In this document: positions 9,580 to 21,880 of the stretch, in pieces | How positions within the stretch are numbered: the first letter of the stretch is position 1 | How the letters are laid out: the number at the start of each line of letters is the position of its first letter | Made by a program: the position numbers and the translations under genes | The notes under the pieces: model-generated | Seen by the model: only the letters and a program-made list of their open reading frames with translations | Database searches by the model: none | Told to the model about the DNA's origin: nothing | Assembly (NCBI GenBank): GCA_036250195.1 | Contig: JAVHZZ010000009.1 | Span: 46,126,324 to 46,190,323, forward strand | Direction: 5' to 3' | Length of the DNA: 64,000 bases | DNA from: Mixophyes australis | Taxonomy: Eukaryota; Chordata; Amphibia; Anura; Limnodynastidae

Positions 9580-12500
9580 ATTATTGGTCAGGAGGCAAAA
9601 TCAGAGTCAGCTTTTAAAGGCCACAGAACCTAATCCTTGTATTTATTGAATATAAACATACTTAATATATATTTTGGAAATTGAAACATATACTTCCTTT
9701 ATAGTATATCCTATTCCTAGATACAACAGGTGTTTGATCAAGGAAATTATAAACTTGTCAAAGTTATGCAAATGTGCTTATGTTCTTTTAGCAAATAGCC
9801 ATTATCTTGATCATGGTGAAAACTCTAAAGCAAATTACTCAGTGCGACTAAACTCCAATAAAGTAAACTTTTTGCTTTATTGGACAATACTGCAATATTT
9901 TACTGGAGGTACATGTGAAACATCTACCAGTTATTAGGACACAGGAAACATATATTACAAAGTCTGTGGAGAACAAATATTTTGGATTATCGTTATAAAT
10001 GTTTACACAGAGTAGCTTATATTTTATAAATATGGTATATAAATATATGGTACTGCCAGAGAAGAATTATTGAAGAAAGCATTATTAAAAAATATAGAAC
10101 ATCACTGTCTATGCATATAAATAGTCACAAGATTACATAGAGAGCACATATACTGAGGCAGATGGACTGTGAAAAAGAGAGCAAATCCTCATGTATATAC
10201 ATTTGTATTTGAGAGGACTATTCAAAGATTACATCTCTGATTGTATGTGAATTATAAGACCTTTGAGAATTAGCTCTTTATATATCATCTCATTCTATTT
10301 TTATACATTGTATAATCATCTTACCGTAAACAGAAAACCCAGTGATATGACATAAAGATCAGGCACACACCTACACCAGCATCAATCTCTTCACATATAT
10401 AGCAGCTATAACTCTTTTACATATTTTTCGCAGATTACCAACTCTGTGCTATCTCCATGAAATATTTCTCCACTGATTATATCACATTTCTCCTACATAT
10501 TTGTATTTTCATGGCACACCACTTCACTATAACACTATTCTCCTTCGAGCATCTTGCTTTTTAAAATCTACACTATTTACCTATGCTATTGTTCACCATA
10601 TGCTTCAGGATATATCTGGACACTAAGCCTTCAACACCAGTATATATTGTATATTGGCGGCAGTGTATCCTTGCAAGTCAAGTGACATGTTGGCCTGTAT
10701 CATTGTATCAGATTTTTAATGAAACCAATAGATGGTTCTGTGACATATGTTTTCTTATTATTGAACTATAGTATCCCACCAGCATGTACCCAGAGCAAGG
10801 CCTGACTTCCCTCAGTACCAGGTCTGCTAGTGCTCCTCCCCTTACAGTGCTATTGCAAATCCACTATCAAGCCAACTAATGATTTCTATATCAGTTTAAC
10901 TAAACTTCTGTTACCTTATAATCCCAAAGCACTTGTATCAATTGCATAATTTACCAGTTTCTCTTTCACGGTGTACCACACCTATTAGATTTTTTTGCTC
11001 AAGCAATATTGGTACATGCTTGTACCCCTTACTAACACAATCAACAGCTCTGTCACTCCAGCAACCATTTTCTTCAGTCATTCCCCAGCTTTCCTTTAGA
11101 GTATCCTGATGCTCTTAACTATCCATAATTTTTTATTTTTTTCAAGCAGGATTCCTATTCATTGGAGTTTATAAAATAGCACCAATATTTCCCTTTACCA
11201 AATGTCACTCTGGCCCACATTTCCTCCTCTAACAGCACTCCACATAAAGCTTATTAATCTCACATATCTATTTATGCATCTGTCCATGCTAGTATTCCTT
11301 ACCCAAAGCACTCAACATTTCATTATCCTGTTTTTTTTCTCCCTTTTTCAAAACAATGACATGTTTAATAGCCTGTCTACCCGCTCATCACCAATACATC
11401 AGTTTTCTCCATTTTCTGTACCCCTCCCACATATTCCAATCATCTTACCTTTGTGCAGAACAGACTAGCAGGAGGGTAGCCAAAGCTGAGAGAATTGCTC
11501 CAATCCAGCTCTCTCTCCCCAAACTCAACATTTCCACCTGGACCATGGAGTGGAGAGGGGGTTTTGGATGGAGGGGGAAAGGGGTGGGGGTGGGGAAGGT
11601 CTTATAATTCCTGCGACCCCTCAATAAAAAAAATGCAAAATCCAAATCTCAAAAAAATAAAAATGAAATCTTCCTTTATGAAAAAAAGGTGTATATTTAT
11701 CCTCCCCAAATTTTAAGCGAAAATGGAAGAGAATCGGGTAAGAGCAAGTAGAGAGGTTAATCCTCTGTCTTCCCTGTAACAGAAAAGACATGAGAAGCCA
11801 GTCTTGAAATCCAGAAGATGGGTGGACTGTGCGTTTCTTCAAATTCTATTTTTCTGTTTCTTTCTTGCCTATCCCTCCATCTGCATTTTGTTCATGGCTC
11901 TTGCAAGCCAGGGTGAGGGGGGAGGGAGGGTGATCTAGGTATCAAATTGGGATCTCCCCCTTTGTACCTTGCTCCCCCTCTTTGTATGTTGCTAGACTTG
12001 TGGGGGTCTGTGTTTTGCCCCCCTCACACCCCCTCCTCTGTCCTTTCTTCTGTACAGGAGGGGGATGAAATGGGAAAAATAAAGGAGTGGGGGAAAGGGT
12101 AAGCTTCAGCAGAAGGAGGAGGTGGAGGGATGCTCCATTATATCTGCTGCAGCAGGATCTGACTACTGCACATTGTGTGGAGGGAGGGGTGGAGGAGGGA
12201 CGGTGCGATAGAAGAGAGGGAGAATAGATAGGAGGGTACGTATAGAAAACGGAGGGAGTGAAGAGAGGAAGCAGAGGAGGGATGTAGAAAAATAGGAAAG
12301 GAGGGAGAGAAAAATCTCAGGGCATATTGGAATTCTGACGTCATATGTGACAGTATTAACTCTTTCCTGGAGGGATCCATCATCCATTCTCACAAAACCC
12401 CTTCCTGAGAGAGAACTTGTGCAGTGGATACAAATTAGAGAGGGAGGGTAATATGGGGCAGAGAAGAGCTGTCCCAGGTGCTGAGCTTAGTGTAGCGAAA

Positions 12501-14223
12501 ATATTATAATGTATATACAACCAAGTAGTCAGCAACATTGCTGACATTTCTTGCTATGCTAGTATTTCAACTTGTGAAGTCCACACGAATTGAATGCATT
12601 CTCCGGTATCAATTTTTAATTTATTTATCTTACCTGCAAGAGCCTGTTAACACAATCAAACAGCATTATCCCACTCTCATCCCTCCTCCACCTTATTCAT
12701 CAGTGACTACGATTTATGCGATATTCACCGCATAGGCAACCATGAAGTGAAATATCCTAGTGAATTAAAAATATAAATTCATGGAAACCTATAAATGCCC
12801 CAATCAATCGTTCAGTTTTATTAAAAAGAACAGAGTACGCACGCGTCGTATGAATTCGGTATAAATCCACGAACATATATCTGGTTTCAAACACACATTC
12901 GCCGGGAGAACGGAGAAGTCTGCTTTAGTAGCTGTCTTCTGTCTGCACCATTTGGTGACAGAAACAGTGAATGCCTGTTAGCATTATTACATATATAACT
13001 CTGTATGACTTGTATGGCATTTCTTGCATACCTTATACTTTTCTGTCCGTGCAGCTTAACAGTTAGGAATATAAACTTTTTTACCCGAGCAGCGCTGGCT
13101 TGTTGAATATTAGTGGCAGACTCCATATTTTCTAAATTCAACGTTCTCATTGCAAGAAAGAACACACTACATCCATAACGCGTCTGTTATGAAAAGCTGG
13201 CTATTGTAAGCAAAGGTGAGTAAACCATTCATAGTGGGCAGCAATGAGACGTTCAGACTAAGAATTGGAAATTTCACTCAATTGTACATTTAGCATGTTA
13301 TGTGAACCATGGCATGTTAGATCTTAATTAATATGGAGTCGTTTTTCTTACTATTTTTTATTTATTTACTGTAGACTTGCTGGCATCTGAGACGTTACTG
13401 CTATTACGTAGGCCATAGCTTTGTCTCATAGGTCAGTCCTGTCACTCTGCTTCTCAGATCTAAGAATAGAAAGCTCCTCCTCTCCTAACCAATTTGTCCA
13501 AATAATCAACATGTCCAAATTTCCATTTTTTTGTTTCCTGGAAGGATATATGTCATTTCATTTTCTGTAGTTATCGTTTATCCCTAAATTCGTTATCCTT
13601 TAAATAAGATAGACATCACAAGCTTAATTCTACGAATTGATACCAGGATGTAAACTATTGTATATGTCTATTTGTACAGCATCGGGTAAATAGGCTTCCT
13701 TTTATATTATGCCACCGAATTTTTGCATGAATCCCTGGGCATATAAATAAACTGAACGCAATTTGTACGATGTTCTGTCTCTTTTCACTTATTTCGCCAG
13801 TGTCAGTAGTGATTTTTTTTTAATCTGTTATGGACAACCATCTCTCGTTTATATTTTCTTTTCTTTCAGTCACACACCATAGCACCTTTTCCTTTTGTTG
13901 TACTCAAATGCCATCTCTATTTCACATACTTGTAATCCGATTTACCATTTACATGTATGTCTATCCTTAGCTTCAGCTAGATTTCGTTCTATTCTTCATT
14001 CATTCCAGCCCGTGTGTTTCTCTCTGTTCTATCCCATCTACGTTTTGTATCCATATTTTCTTTCTCCCTCTCACTTTTTCCCTTTGTCCCCTCGTTTCAC
14101 ATAACGTAGGAGCATCTACTCACGATGCCCAGGGAAGAATCAGGCTAGTTGCCGTGGAGATGATGGATGCTGCAGCCGTGACAACTAAAGCCAGTGTTAC
14201 TATTGGATAATATTACATAGACA
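9580..14223. other. Unassigned intergenic DNA with a purine-rich block
   Basis: No coding frame with family motifs was found. The stretch 11,450-12,480 is unusual in being purine-rich and repeat-poor, with many GGAGG and GAGGG runs. It could be an untranslated or promoter-proximal part of a host gene, but I see no exon structure, so this is only a possibility. The rest is ordinary A/T-rich DNA. Confidence 0.5.
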
Positions 14224-14225
14224 TT

Positions 14226-14301
<76 letters not shown>
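14224..14301 (+). repeat. (CTTT)n microsatellite
   Basis: There is an uninterrupted run of about 19 tetranucleotide units, which suggests recent length change. Confidence 0.97.
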
Positions 14302-14302
<1 letters not shown>

Positions 14303-14635
14303 TCAATCATTCATATTTGCAAACAAGGAATCGCAGAAAGCACAGCGACGTTATATTTTAATACTATTGATATGTTCTGAATCATGGTAAAATGGGCAAA
14401 TCTCAGCATCGTTTGACGTTTATGACAGCCTGGCATAACACACCACCGTGCCTACAGATTGCATATGCATATGTGTATAGAATTGTTCCCAACAATCAAT
14501 ATATAACTAATAATCACTAATGTATAGACTAAAAAGAGGTTACCAGGCAAGCAAATAAGTATCCCTTTATTTCGGAGGATCTTTTATTCATGAAAAAAGT
14601 TTTCACACAAAATGCATTTGCATTTTACACACAAT

Positions 14636-15060
14636 GGACCTCATTTAGAGTCAGACGCAAAGTCCGTTTTAGGCGCATCGAACAAACAAATACTATCACG
14701 CATGTACAGCAAGCATCATATCCGCCTGCATCTTGGACGCAATTAACACTTACGACAGCTTGCGGCACACTACGAGAGAATGGGAGGAACGCGGAATTGT
14801 GAAGGCGTGACCATCTAAGTAAATCCTAGTCGCAGTGAGGCGCAGACGCAACACACGTCAAAAAAGGGCTAACACTGTGCAGCAGGAATTAGGTGGTGCA
14901 AGCAGTTAGCTAGCTGCATGAACTGCTTGCAGCTCGGTAGGGTATTACGAGTGGGATGCAACTGGGGTTGCTTGCCACTTGTAAAACCCTAGCAAGCTGC
15001 GGCACACTCCCCCTCCTACACTTCTAAGACAGACTTTGCGTCCGACTCTAAATGAGGCCC
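14636..15060. mobile_element. MITE with long TIRs, TSD AAT
   Basis: The left end 'GGACCTCATTTAGAGTC' and the right end 'GACTCTAAATGAGGCCC' are inverted copies, with the match running about 29 bp inward. AAT lies on both sides (14,633-14,635 and 15,061-15,063). The body is non-coding and relatively CpG-rich, with several GACGCA motifs. A 3-bp duplication and GG(G/A)CC termini fit a Harbinger-type MITE. The 70-codon frame inside is not a gene. Confidence 0.8.
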
Positions 15061-15236
15061 AATGTAATCAAATAAAACTAATAGACATTATACATGAAAA
15101 CTTCCACTTTGTTTAAAAATAAAACAACAGAACTAACAAATAGTTAAGTGTTAACATTATTGTATAGTGTCTTATTCGCCATTTTTGCACCTTTCACAAG
15201 GGTGTCAGTTTGAAGCTCACATGTTCATGGCACCAA

Positions 15237-15763
15237 GGGGTCTATTTATTACCCTTCGGGTTTTTTCAGTAGAAACTTTTCAATCCTCATCGCATAGATG
15301 TGGATTAAAAAGTTTCTCATATTTATTAAAAAATCAACACAGGAACAGCTGTTCCTAAAAACGGCTGTTCCTGTGAAGAGTATCACTTACCTTTCCCTTG
15401 AGTTTGCTCTTCTCCTCCCTGTGCGATGCTGCTCACCCCTCTTTCAATCCCTGTGCGCATGCGCTGTGCAGCTCTGCTCTTCGGAGCAGAGCTGTTTTCA
15501 GTTAAATTTTTCAATCATGTTAATGTACTCCAGCTTCAGATGGCGCCAGCTTCAGATGGCGTACATTAACATGCTTGAAAAATTAGTTTGGTCATTGTTA
15601 CATAGTGTTACGGGGAGTACTCAGTAAAACGATGAAAGATGCAAAGCGATGCAATGCGATGCTAGTATAATACATAGTAATTTAGCAGTTAATCCCCGAA
15701 AACTGCTGTCTTTGGGGATTTGCCGCTAAATTACAGGGGGGATAACTTTGATAAATAGGCCCC
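15237..15763. mobile_element. MITE, TIR GGGGYCTATTTAT, family shared with 28,251-28,859
   Basis: The ends GGGGTCTATTTATTA and TTGATAAATAGGCCCC are inverted. The flanking trinucleotides are CAA and AAA, a possible duplication with one change. A central inverted repeat around 'CCAGCTTCAGATGGCG' (15,505-15,590) folds the element back on itself. The element at 28,251-28,859 shares the termini and the internal 'CAGAGCTG' and 'TTTCAATCCT' phrases. There is no coding capacity. Confidence 0.8.
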
Positions 15764-17065
15764 AAACACCCTTAAAACAAATTTAGACATCATCAGAAAA
15801 TATTTGCAAATTATAGCAGTGCAAATTAGAAATTGTTAAACACAATTATAATAGCTCAAAAAGGACATACGCATTTTTTGAACAGTGCTGACCATTGTTA
15901 TTGCATTTTGTTAGTTAATATCCAATATTACACAAACAGAAGCTATTTGTGGAGTAATATTAATGTCTTTCTTCTATGGATCAAATTTAATATTCTATTT
16001 TGTTTTTAGTTTTAATGGTTTAATATGAACCCAAAGTCCAACAGGGCTAAATAAATTAGTCACAGCACACAGTTTGTTTAAGAATCATCCCTCTTGCAGT
16101 TCCTTCTGGCATAAAACCTCCATAATAATAACTTCAGAATTATTAGACACAAAAATGTGCTTTGTACTTTTACAGCTATAGGTCAGAATTAACCATTATA
16201 TTTGTAATTTCTGGAAAACCATTGCGAGTTAAATGTAAAATATAATTGCGTGAAATTCTATGCATCTTTGTACAAATGTACTCTGAAAAATGTATAAACT
16301 CACAATCCTCTTTGTTTATATGTGTGAGTTTTAATACACTAGATTATTTTAGTCTAAACAAAATTGTAGGTCACCAACAACTCTTGCAGTAAAATGGTAA
16401 GTGGAAAAAAAATTAACTGGTTTTAAAAAGAAACTTGGGTCAAATGATTATAAATACATCTTTCAATAGAGATGAGTGAAATAATTAGACAACTTGCAGA
16501 ATTCCCATGAATGTCAGTGTTTCAAAGATAAATAATCTTTGAATGGTGTACCAGAAAAAGTTCCTGAGAAGTTTAAAAAGCAGGAAAGATTCATCACATA
16601 TACTTTGATGTCAATTAAATCTTTCCTAGGCACCATCTGCTATTTCTGCATGTAGTAGTGTCAGAGAATAATTGTGCTGATTCTACTATGACAACACAGA
16701 AAAACAGATGTCTACCCCCTTAAAATAGCTCATGTTGGGCAGAATACAGTTCAGGGGATATGATGGCTGAGGAAACAAGACCAAAGCTGTGGTGTATGTA
16801 GTTTTGTATAAGCACGCTGACCACTTGGATAAATTAGGAGCAGCCACTGAACTGTTTACTTCTGAGCTCATGTGCATAATACAAAATATGACAGTTGGGC
16901 ACATAATATAAAATTATTTCTTAGAAAGTGTACCTCCACTGTACTATAAAGTAGTTCACATATACTACACTCCTCTTTTCTTAAACTAGAAATAAAATGT
17001 GACGAGCATGTAATGAAATAATTAGACACACATAACGTCACTATATGAATACTATAAGACAATGA
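15764..17065. other. Unassigned intergenic DNA
   Basis: Nothing recognisable in either strand. At 17,066 a single 'GGCCTATTTATCAA' end of the MITE family above appears without a partner, so a truncated copy may begin there. Confidence 0.5.
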
Positions 17066-17309
17066 GGCCTATTTATCAATCTTCTTTAGCCGAACATTTA
17101 AGTATCCTGTCAATTTATTACTAGGGCATAGCAGAAGATATGATCTCCCCCCTTTCACATGTTCCCTGAAGTGACATGGAGCATGTGCACATCTACTATC
17201 AACGTTGATCTGTATCGGAAACCTGATCTGAAGTGAAGACATCGTGTTAGTTCGTAGGACTAGTAGTTTATCGTGACTGCTGTTCCTAATGAAGATTCTT
17301 AATAAATAG

Positions 17310-17311
<2 letters not shown>

Positions 17312-17343
<32 letters not shown>
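17312..17343. repeat. (TA)n tract at the left edge of a palindrome
   Basis: A continuous alternating TA run ends exactly where the 681-bp inverted repeat begins. Confidence 0.95.
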
Positions 17344-17347
<4 letters not shown>

Positions 17348-18024
17348 CATAGACAAAAAACTTTACGGTTTAAAATGTCCGATTAAGGTTCCTTACACAC
17401 CATCTAAAATGTAAGAAAACTATTTAAACTCTTCCACTCAAACTCCAACAAGCAATGAAATGACGACGTCCATTAAGGCAGAAACCTTAACGTGTTACTT
17501 GCGCAATACAGACATGGTATGCAATCCTGTGGTTTAGCTGCAGATTCAGCGCTATCATGGAGTGAGATTGCTGTCACTCACAAAATGGAGCTGATAATTC
17601 ACAGATTTGTGTGTTCACTGGAATACACACATGCAGTACTATTACATTTTCTTAGTTTAGCTTTATCATAGGTTAGAGCCTGCGTGTCTTAGATAAAGCT
17701 AAACTAAGAAAATGTAATACTACTGCATGTGTGTATTCCAGTGAAAACACAAATCTGTGAATTAGCAGCTCAACCATTTTGTGAGTGACAGCAATCTCAC
17801 TCCATGATAGTGCTGAATCTGCAGCTAACCACAAGGTGTGACGGCATACCATGTCTGTATTGCGCAAGTAACACGTCCAATAAGGTTACTGCCTTGATCG
17901 TCGTAATTTCATTGCTTTTTGGAGTTTTAGTGGAAGAGTTTCAATAGTTTTCTTACATTTTAGATGGTGTGTAAGGAACCTTAAATCGGACATGTTAAAC
18001 CGTAAGGTTTTTTGTCTATGGAAT
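17344..18024. repeat. 681-bp near-perfect palindrome
   Basis: The outer ends 'ATTCCATAGAC' (17,344) and 'GTCTATGGAAT' (ending 18,024) are exact inverted copies. The arms remain alignable over about 325 bp each, to the inner pair TTAGCTTTATC / GATAAAGCTAA. Only 25 bp (17,667-17,691) separates the arms. I estimate over 90% arm identity by eye. There is no coding sequence: the minus-strand frames inside are chance. It could be a palindromic MITE or a genomic inverted duplication. No clean target duplication is visible, partly because the left flank is (TA)n. Confidence 0.9.
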
Positions 18025-18089
18025 TTCATGGCTTTTTGTAAAGTAAAAATATTGATAATTTTCAAATTATATATATCTAAATGTGAAAT

Positions 18090-18400
18090 CACCCACCCTC
18101 TGCCCACCAACAATTCTCTATCACATGCCACCCTGCCCCCTAAATTATTACATGCCCCTCCCACTGCCAACCAGGTTCTCTCTCATGACACCCACTTTTT
18201 TCACATGCCATCTCCTGCTCATCAGCCTTTCACACATATATGCCCTTGCTGACCAGCTACTTTTTTATATGTCACCACCTATCAACTAGATTTTCTCTCA
18301 CATGCCACTCCCTGACCATAAGCTTGTAATATCTGCCCTGCACACCAGCCATTCTATCCCATGCCACCCAGCTCACCAGCTATTCTCTCACATTCCAACC
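18090..18400 (+). repeat. Degenerate C/T-rich minisatellite, unit about 40 bp
   Basis: Phrases such as 'CACATGCCACC' and 'CACCAGCTATTCTCTC' recur about seven times with drift. No gene is present. It directly adjoins the 31-bp array on the right. Confidence 0.65.
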
Positions 18401-18439
18401 TCTGAATTGTGAAGTTGTCACTGGCGGAGCAAAGAGCCT

Positions 18440-19076
18440 TCTCCGATCACTGTACAAAATAGAGCCTTTAGTACAATACATAGAGCCATCCTCTGACCCC
18501 TGCACAATACATAGAGCCATCCTTTGACCCTGCACAACACAGAGAGCCATACTCTGAACCTGCACAATAAATAGAGCCATCCTCTGACCCCCTACACAAT
18601 ACATAGAGTCATCCTCTGACCCCTGCACAGCACAGAGAGCCATCCTATGACCCTGTACAATACAGAGGCCATCCTCTGACCCCTGCACAATACATAGATC
18701 CATCCTCTGACCCCTGTACAATACAGAGACCATGCTCTGACCCCTGCACAATACATAGAGCCATCCTCTGACCCCTGCACAATACAAAGAGCCAACCTCT
18801 GATGCCTGCACAATACATAGAGCCATCATCTGACCCCTGCACAATACATAGAGCCATCCTCTGACCCCTCCACAATACATAGAGCCAACATCTGCCCCCT
18901 CCACATTACATAAAGCCTTCCTCTGACCCCAACACAACACAGAGAGCCATCCTCTGACCCCCGCACAATACATAAAGCCTGCTTCTGACCCCTGCACAGC
19001 ACAGAGAGCCTTCCTCTGACCCCTGCACAACACAGGGAGCCATCCTCTGGTCCCTGCACAATACAGAGTGATGTAT
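18440..19076 (-). repeat. 31-bp minisatellite, about 20 copies
   Basis: On the minus strand the unit begins ATGTATTGTGCAGGGGTCAG and continues to GGCTCT, 31 bp in all. Copies differ by point changes and a few single-base slips. Because 31 is not a multiple of three and the unit is nearly stop-free in all frames, a 238-codon minus-strand frame runs through the array with a 31-residue period. I treat that frame as an artefact. Confidence 0.92.
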
Positions 19077-19108
19077 TTTGATACTATAATTTTCACTAAA
19101 ACATTCCT

Positions 19109-19307
19109 GGGCTTAAATGTATCAAGCTACGAGTGAGTTTCTGGCAGGTTTGAAAAGTGGAGATGTTGCCTATAGCAACCTATTAGATTCTAGCTGACAT
19201 TTATTCAGAACATTCTACAAAATCATAGCTAGAATCTGATTGGTTGCTCTAGGCAACATCTCCACTTTTCATACAAGCCGGAACCTCACAGCTTGATACA
19301 TTTACCC
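19109..19307. mobile_element. Palindromic MITE, TSD CCT
   Basis: The termini 'TAAATGTATCAAGCT' and 'AGCTTGATACATTTA' are inverted, and CCT flanks both sides (19,106-19,108 and 19,308-19,310). The interior shares the inverted 'GTGGAGATGTTGCCTATAGC' module with the MITE at 8,162 although the ends differ. The two families therefore share a core but not termini. Confidence 0.8.
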
Positions 19308-19370
19308 CCTAGGGGTAAATGTAAATTTACCCCCTAGGGATATATGTAAATTTACCCCCTAGGGGTATAT
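19295..19370. repeat. Three copies of a 25-bp near-palindromic unit
   Basis: The phrase 'TTTACCCCCTAGGG' followed by 'TATATGTAA' or 'TAAATGTAA' occurs three times in a row at the junction between the MITE on the left and the long inverted repeat on the right. It looks like a local expansion of MITE end sequence. Confidence 0.75.
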
Positions 19371-21816
19371 GTATCAAGGTCCGAATTTGCCAGCGTGTTA
19401 AAATTGCGTTAACACCCGCGATTTTAGTCCCAAACTAGTCCCTTTCCTTTTTTGCAAAACAGTAAAAATTAGATTTTTTTTTTTTTTTTTAAAAAAAGCG
19501 TGGGGTCCCCCCTCTATTTAATCTTAACCCTAGTGCTGCCAGACTACTGCTGGTTCTGTGAAAATCGGGGGAAAATTTTGCGTGGGGTCCCTCCTATTTT
19601 CACGGCACTAGGCCAACCAGTCGGGGTTGGAGGCACTATAGCAGGGGGACACTCGGCAGGTGTCCCCTTGCCATAATGACTAACCAACCCCAGGCTGTTC
19701 AGCGATGGGCTGGATTCCCTGGGGAGTGGGGTCTGCCGAAAAAAACGAGCGGGCCCTTCCCCCCCTAGGGACACCCAGCCCAGTGCTGATAGCACTAGGG
19801 CTCTTCCTACACCACTGGGCGGTGGGTGTAGGGTAATAACGGCAATCTAATTGATAAAAAAAACAAACAGAGGCCATTTTGTTTTGTGGAAGTACAAGTG
19901 CCAGCCAGCCAGGTTGCCCTAAATAGTGTGGGCATGCTGCTACTTGTATAACTACAAGCATCAGCATACTCACCGGCAGCCAGGACATGTTGGCACTTGG
20001 AGAACCACAAGTGTCAACATGCCCTGACACTCACGGCTGGATGGGACCTGTAATTCCACAAAACAAAATGTTTGCAAATCCACAAACACCCTGGTTAAAA
20101 CCACTAACATTTATTAAAAATAATAAACCCACAATAAATACAGTAAACACCCTCATTTATACCACATAATTTTATTGAAAATAATAAATACCCTATACTC
20201 ACTAATGAAGTTTTCTTCTCTTGTCAGCAGCTTTCAATCCAAAAATAACTGTCACTCATGTCCAAAATAAATTTGTATCCAAAGTCCATGCTTGCCCCTG
20301 TCCCAAAGAAATTTGTACTTCCAAAAGTCCGGCTTGCCTCTGTCCCAAAGAAATTTGTACTTCCAAAAGTCCATGCTTGAAATCTGTTCACTTCTTCTGC
20401 CCAGGGAAGGCCCATTGTTGCTTGTAATCTTCAGTTCTTCGGCCAGGGGGGCCCCATATTTGTAAGATCCCCAAATCGTCTTGCTTGAATAAAAATAAAA
20501 AAGGGAGGAGCCGCCCCAAACAGCTCCTACCTAATAGGAGCTCTGATACGCGATGAGCTTAACTCATTGAGCTAAGTCTATTTACAGTATTAGGTGATTT
20601 TCAAGCATGGACTTTTGGAAATACAAATTTCTTTTGGACATTTTCAAGCATGGACTTTTGGAAATACAAATTTATTTTGGAAATTTTCAAGCATGGACAT
20701 TTGGAAGTACAAATTTGTTTGAGACAGGGGCAAGCATAGACTTTGGATACAATTTTTTTTTGGACTTTGTTTACAGCCATTTTTGGATTGAAAGCTGCTG
20801 AAGAGAGATGAAAACTTCATTGGTGAGTATTTGGTATTTATTATTTTTAATAAAAATATATGGTATCAATGAGGGTGTTTACTGTCTTTATTGTGGGTTT
20901 ATTATTTTTATTAAATGGATTTGGTTTTAATGAGGGTGTTGTGATTTTGTAAACATTTTATTTTATGGAACTACAGGTCCCAGCCAGCCGCGGGTGTCAG
21001 GGCTTGTTGGCCCTTGTGGTTCTCCAAGTGCCAACATGCCCTGGGTATGCTGGTGCTTGTATTTCTATGAGTAGCAGCCATGCCCACACTATTTAGGGCA
21101 ACCTGGCTGGCTGGAACTTGTAGTTCCACAAAACAAAATGACGTCCGTTTGTTTTTTTACATTTATATCGGCGTTATTACCCTACACCCACCGCCCAGGG
21201 GTGTAGGAAGAGCCCTAGTGCTATCATCACTGGGCTGGGTGTCCCTAGGGGGGGGGGCCCGCTCATTTTTATCAGCGGACCCGACTCCCTAGGGAATCCA
21301 GCCCATCGCTGAACAGCCTGGGGTTCGTTAGTCATTATGGCAGGGAACCCCTGCCGCGTGTCCCCCTGCTATAGTACCTCCATTCCCAGCTGGGTTGCGT
21401 AGTGCTGGTTCCGTGAAAATCAGGGGGACCCCTGCAAAATTTTCCCCCGGTTTTCACGGAACCAGCAGTAGGCTGGTAGCACTAGGGTTAAAAGTGAATA
21501 GAGGGGGGACCCCAAGCTTTTTTTTTTTTTTTTTTTTTAATCACAGCAGGAAAAACGGCGACTTTTGCAAAACAGGAAGTGGAAAAAAACGTAGAGATTT
21601 TGAACTTTAGATTGTTCCTAAATTGTCATTTTTTATTCTTTTTTTCTGAAATTTCACATGCGGCACCTGTGAACAGTTCTCCTTTTGCATGCCAAGTTTC
21701 AGTTTAATAGCTTTAATATGTTTTAAGATGTAGACCCTCAAACACCGTGCCCCCCCTCTCACAGATTTCCAGTGGGAAAATGACGTTCTTTACATGTATC
21801 CTTAATATATGGGCCC
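19363..21816. mobile_element. 2.4-kb long inverted repeat, probable non-autonomous DNA element
   Basis: The left arm (about 19,470-20,385) and right arm (about 20,600-21,560) are inverted copies over roughly 0.9 kb each. Matching landmarks include 'CCTACACC.ACTGGGCGG' (left, near 19,810) and its inverse near 21,190, and 'CACTATTTAGGGCAACCTGG' inverted near 19,915. The ends 'GGGTATATGTATCAAGG' and the inverse of the sequence ending at 21,816 match at about 12 of 17 positions. Both arms hold tandem 40-50-bp units containing 'CAAGCATGGACTTTTGG'. The arms are diverged, with small indels. No transposase is encoded. The flanking trinucleotides TAG and TTA do not match, so the exact ends are uncertain. 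Confidence 0.8.
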
Positions 21817-21821
21817 TTATA

Positions 21822-21826
<5 letters not shown>

Positions 21827-21877
<51 letters not shown>
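21827..21877. repeat. (TA)n microsatellite
   Basis: An alternating TA run of about 50 bp starts about 10 bp beyond the right end of the long inverted repeat. Confidence 0.97.

Positions 21878-21880
<3 letters not shown>

Noticed and set aside
14590..14802. 70-codon frame at the left end of a MITE
   Set aside because: It overlaps the terminal inverted repeat of a non-coding MITE and crosses its boundary.
18380..19096. 238-codon minus-strand frame with a repeated Cys-containing motif
   Set aside because: It is a read-through of a 31-bp minisatellite. The unit is nearly stop-free in all frames, so the long frame and its periodic protein are expected by structure alone.
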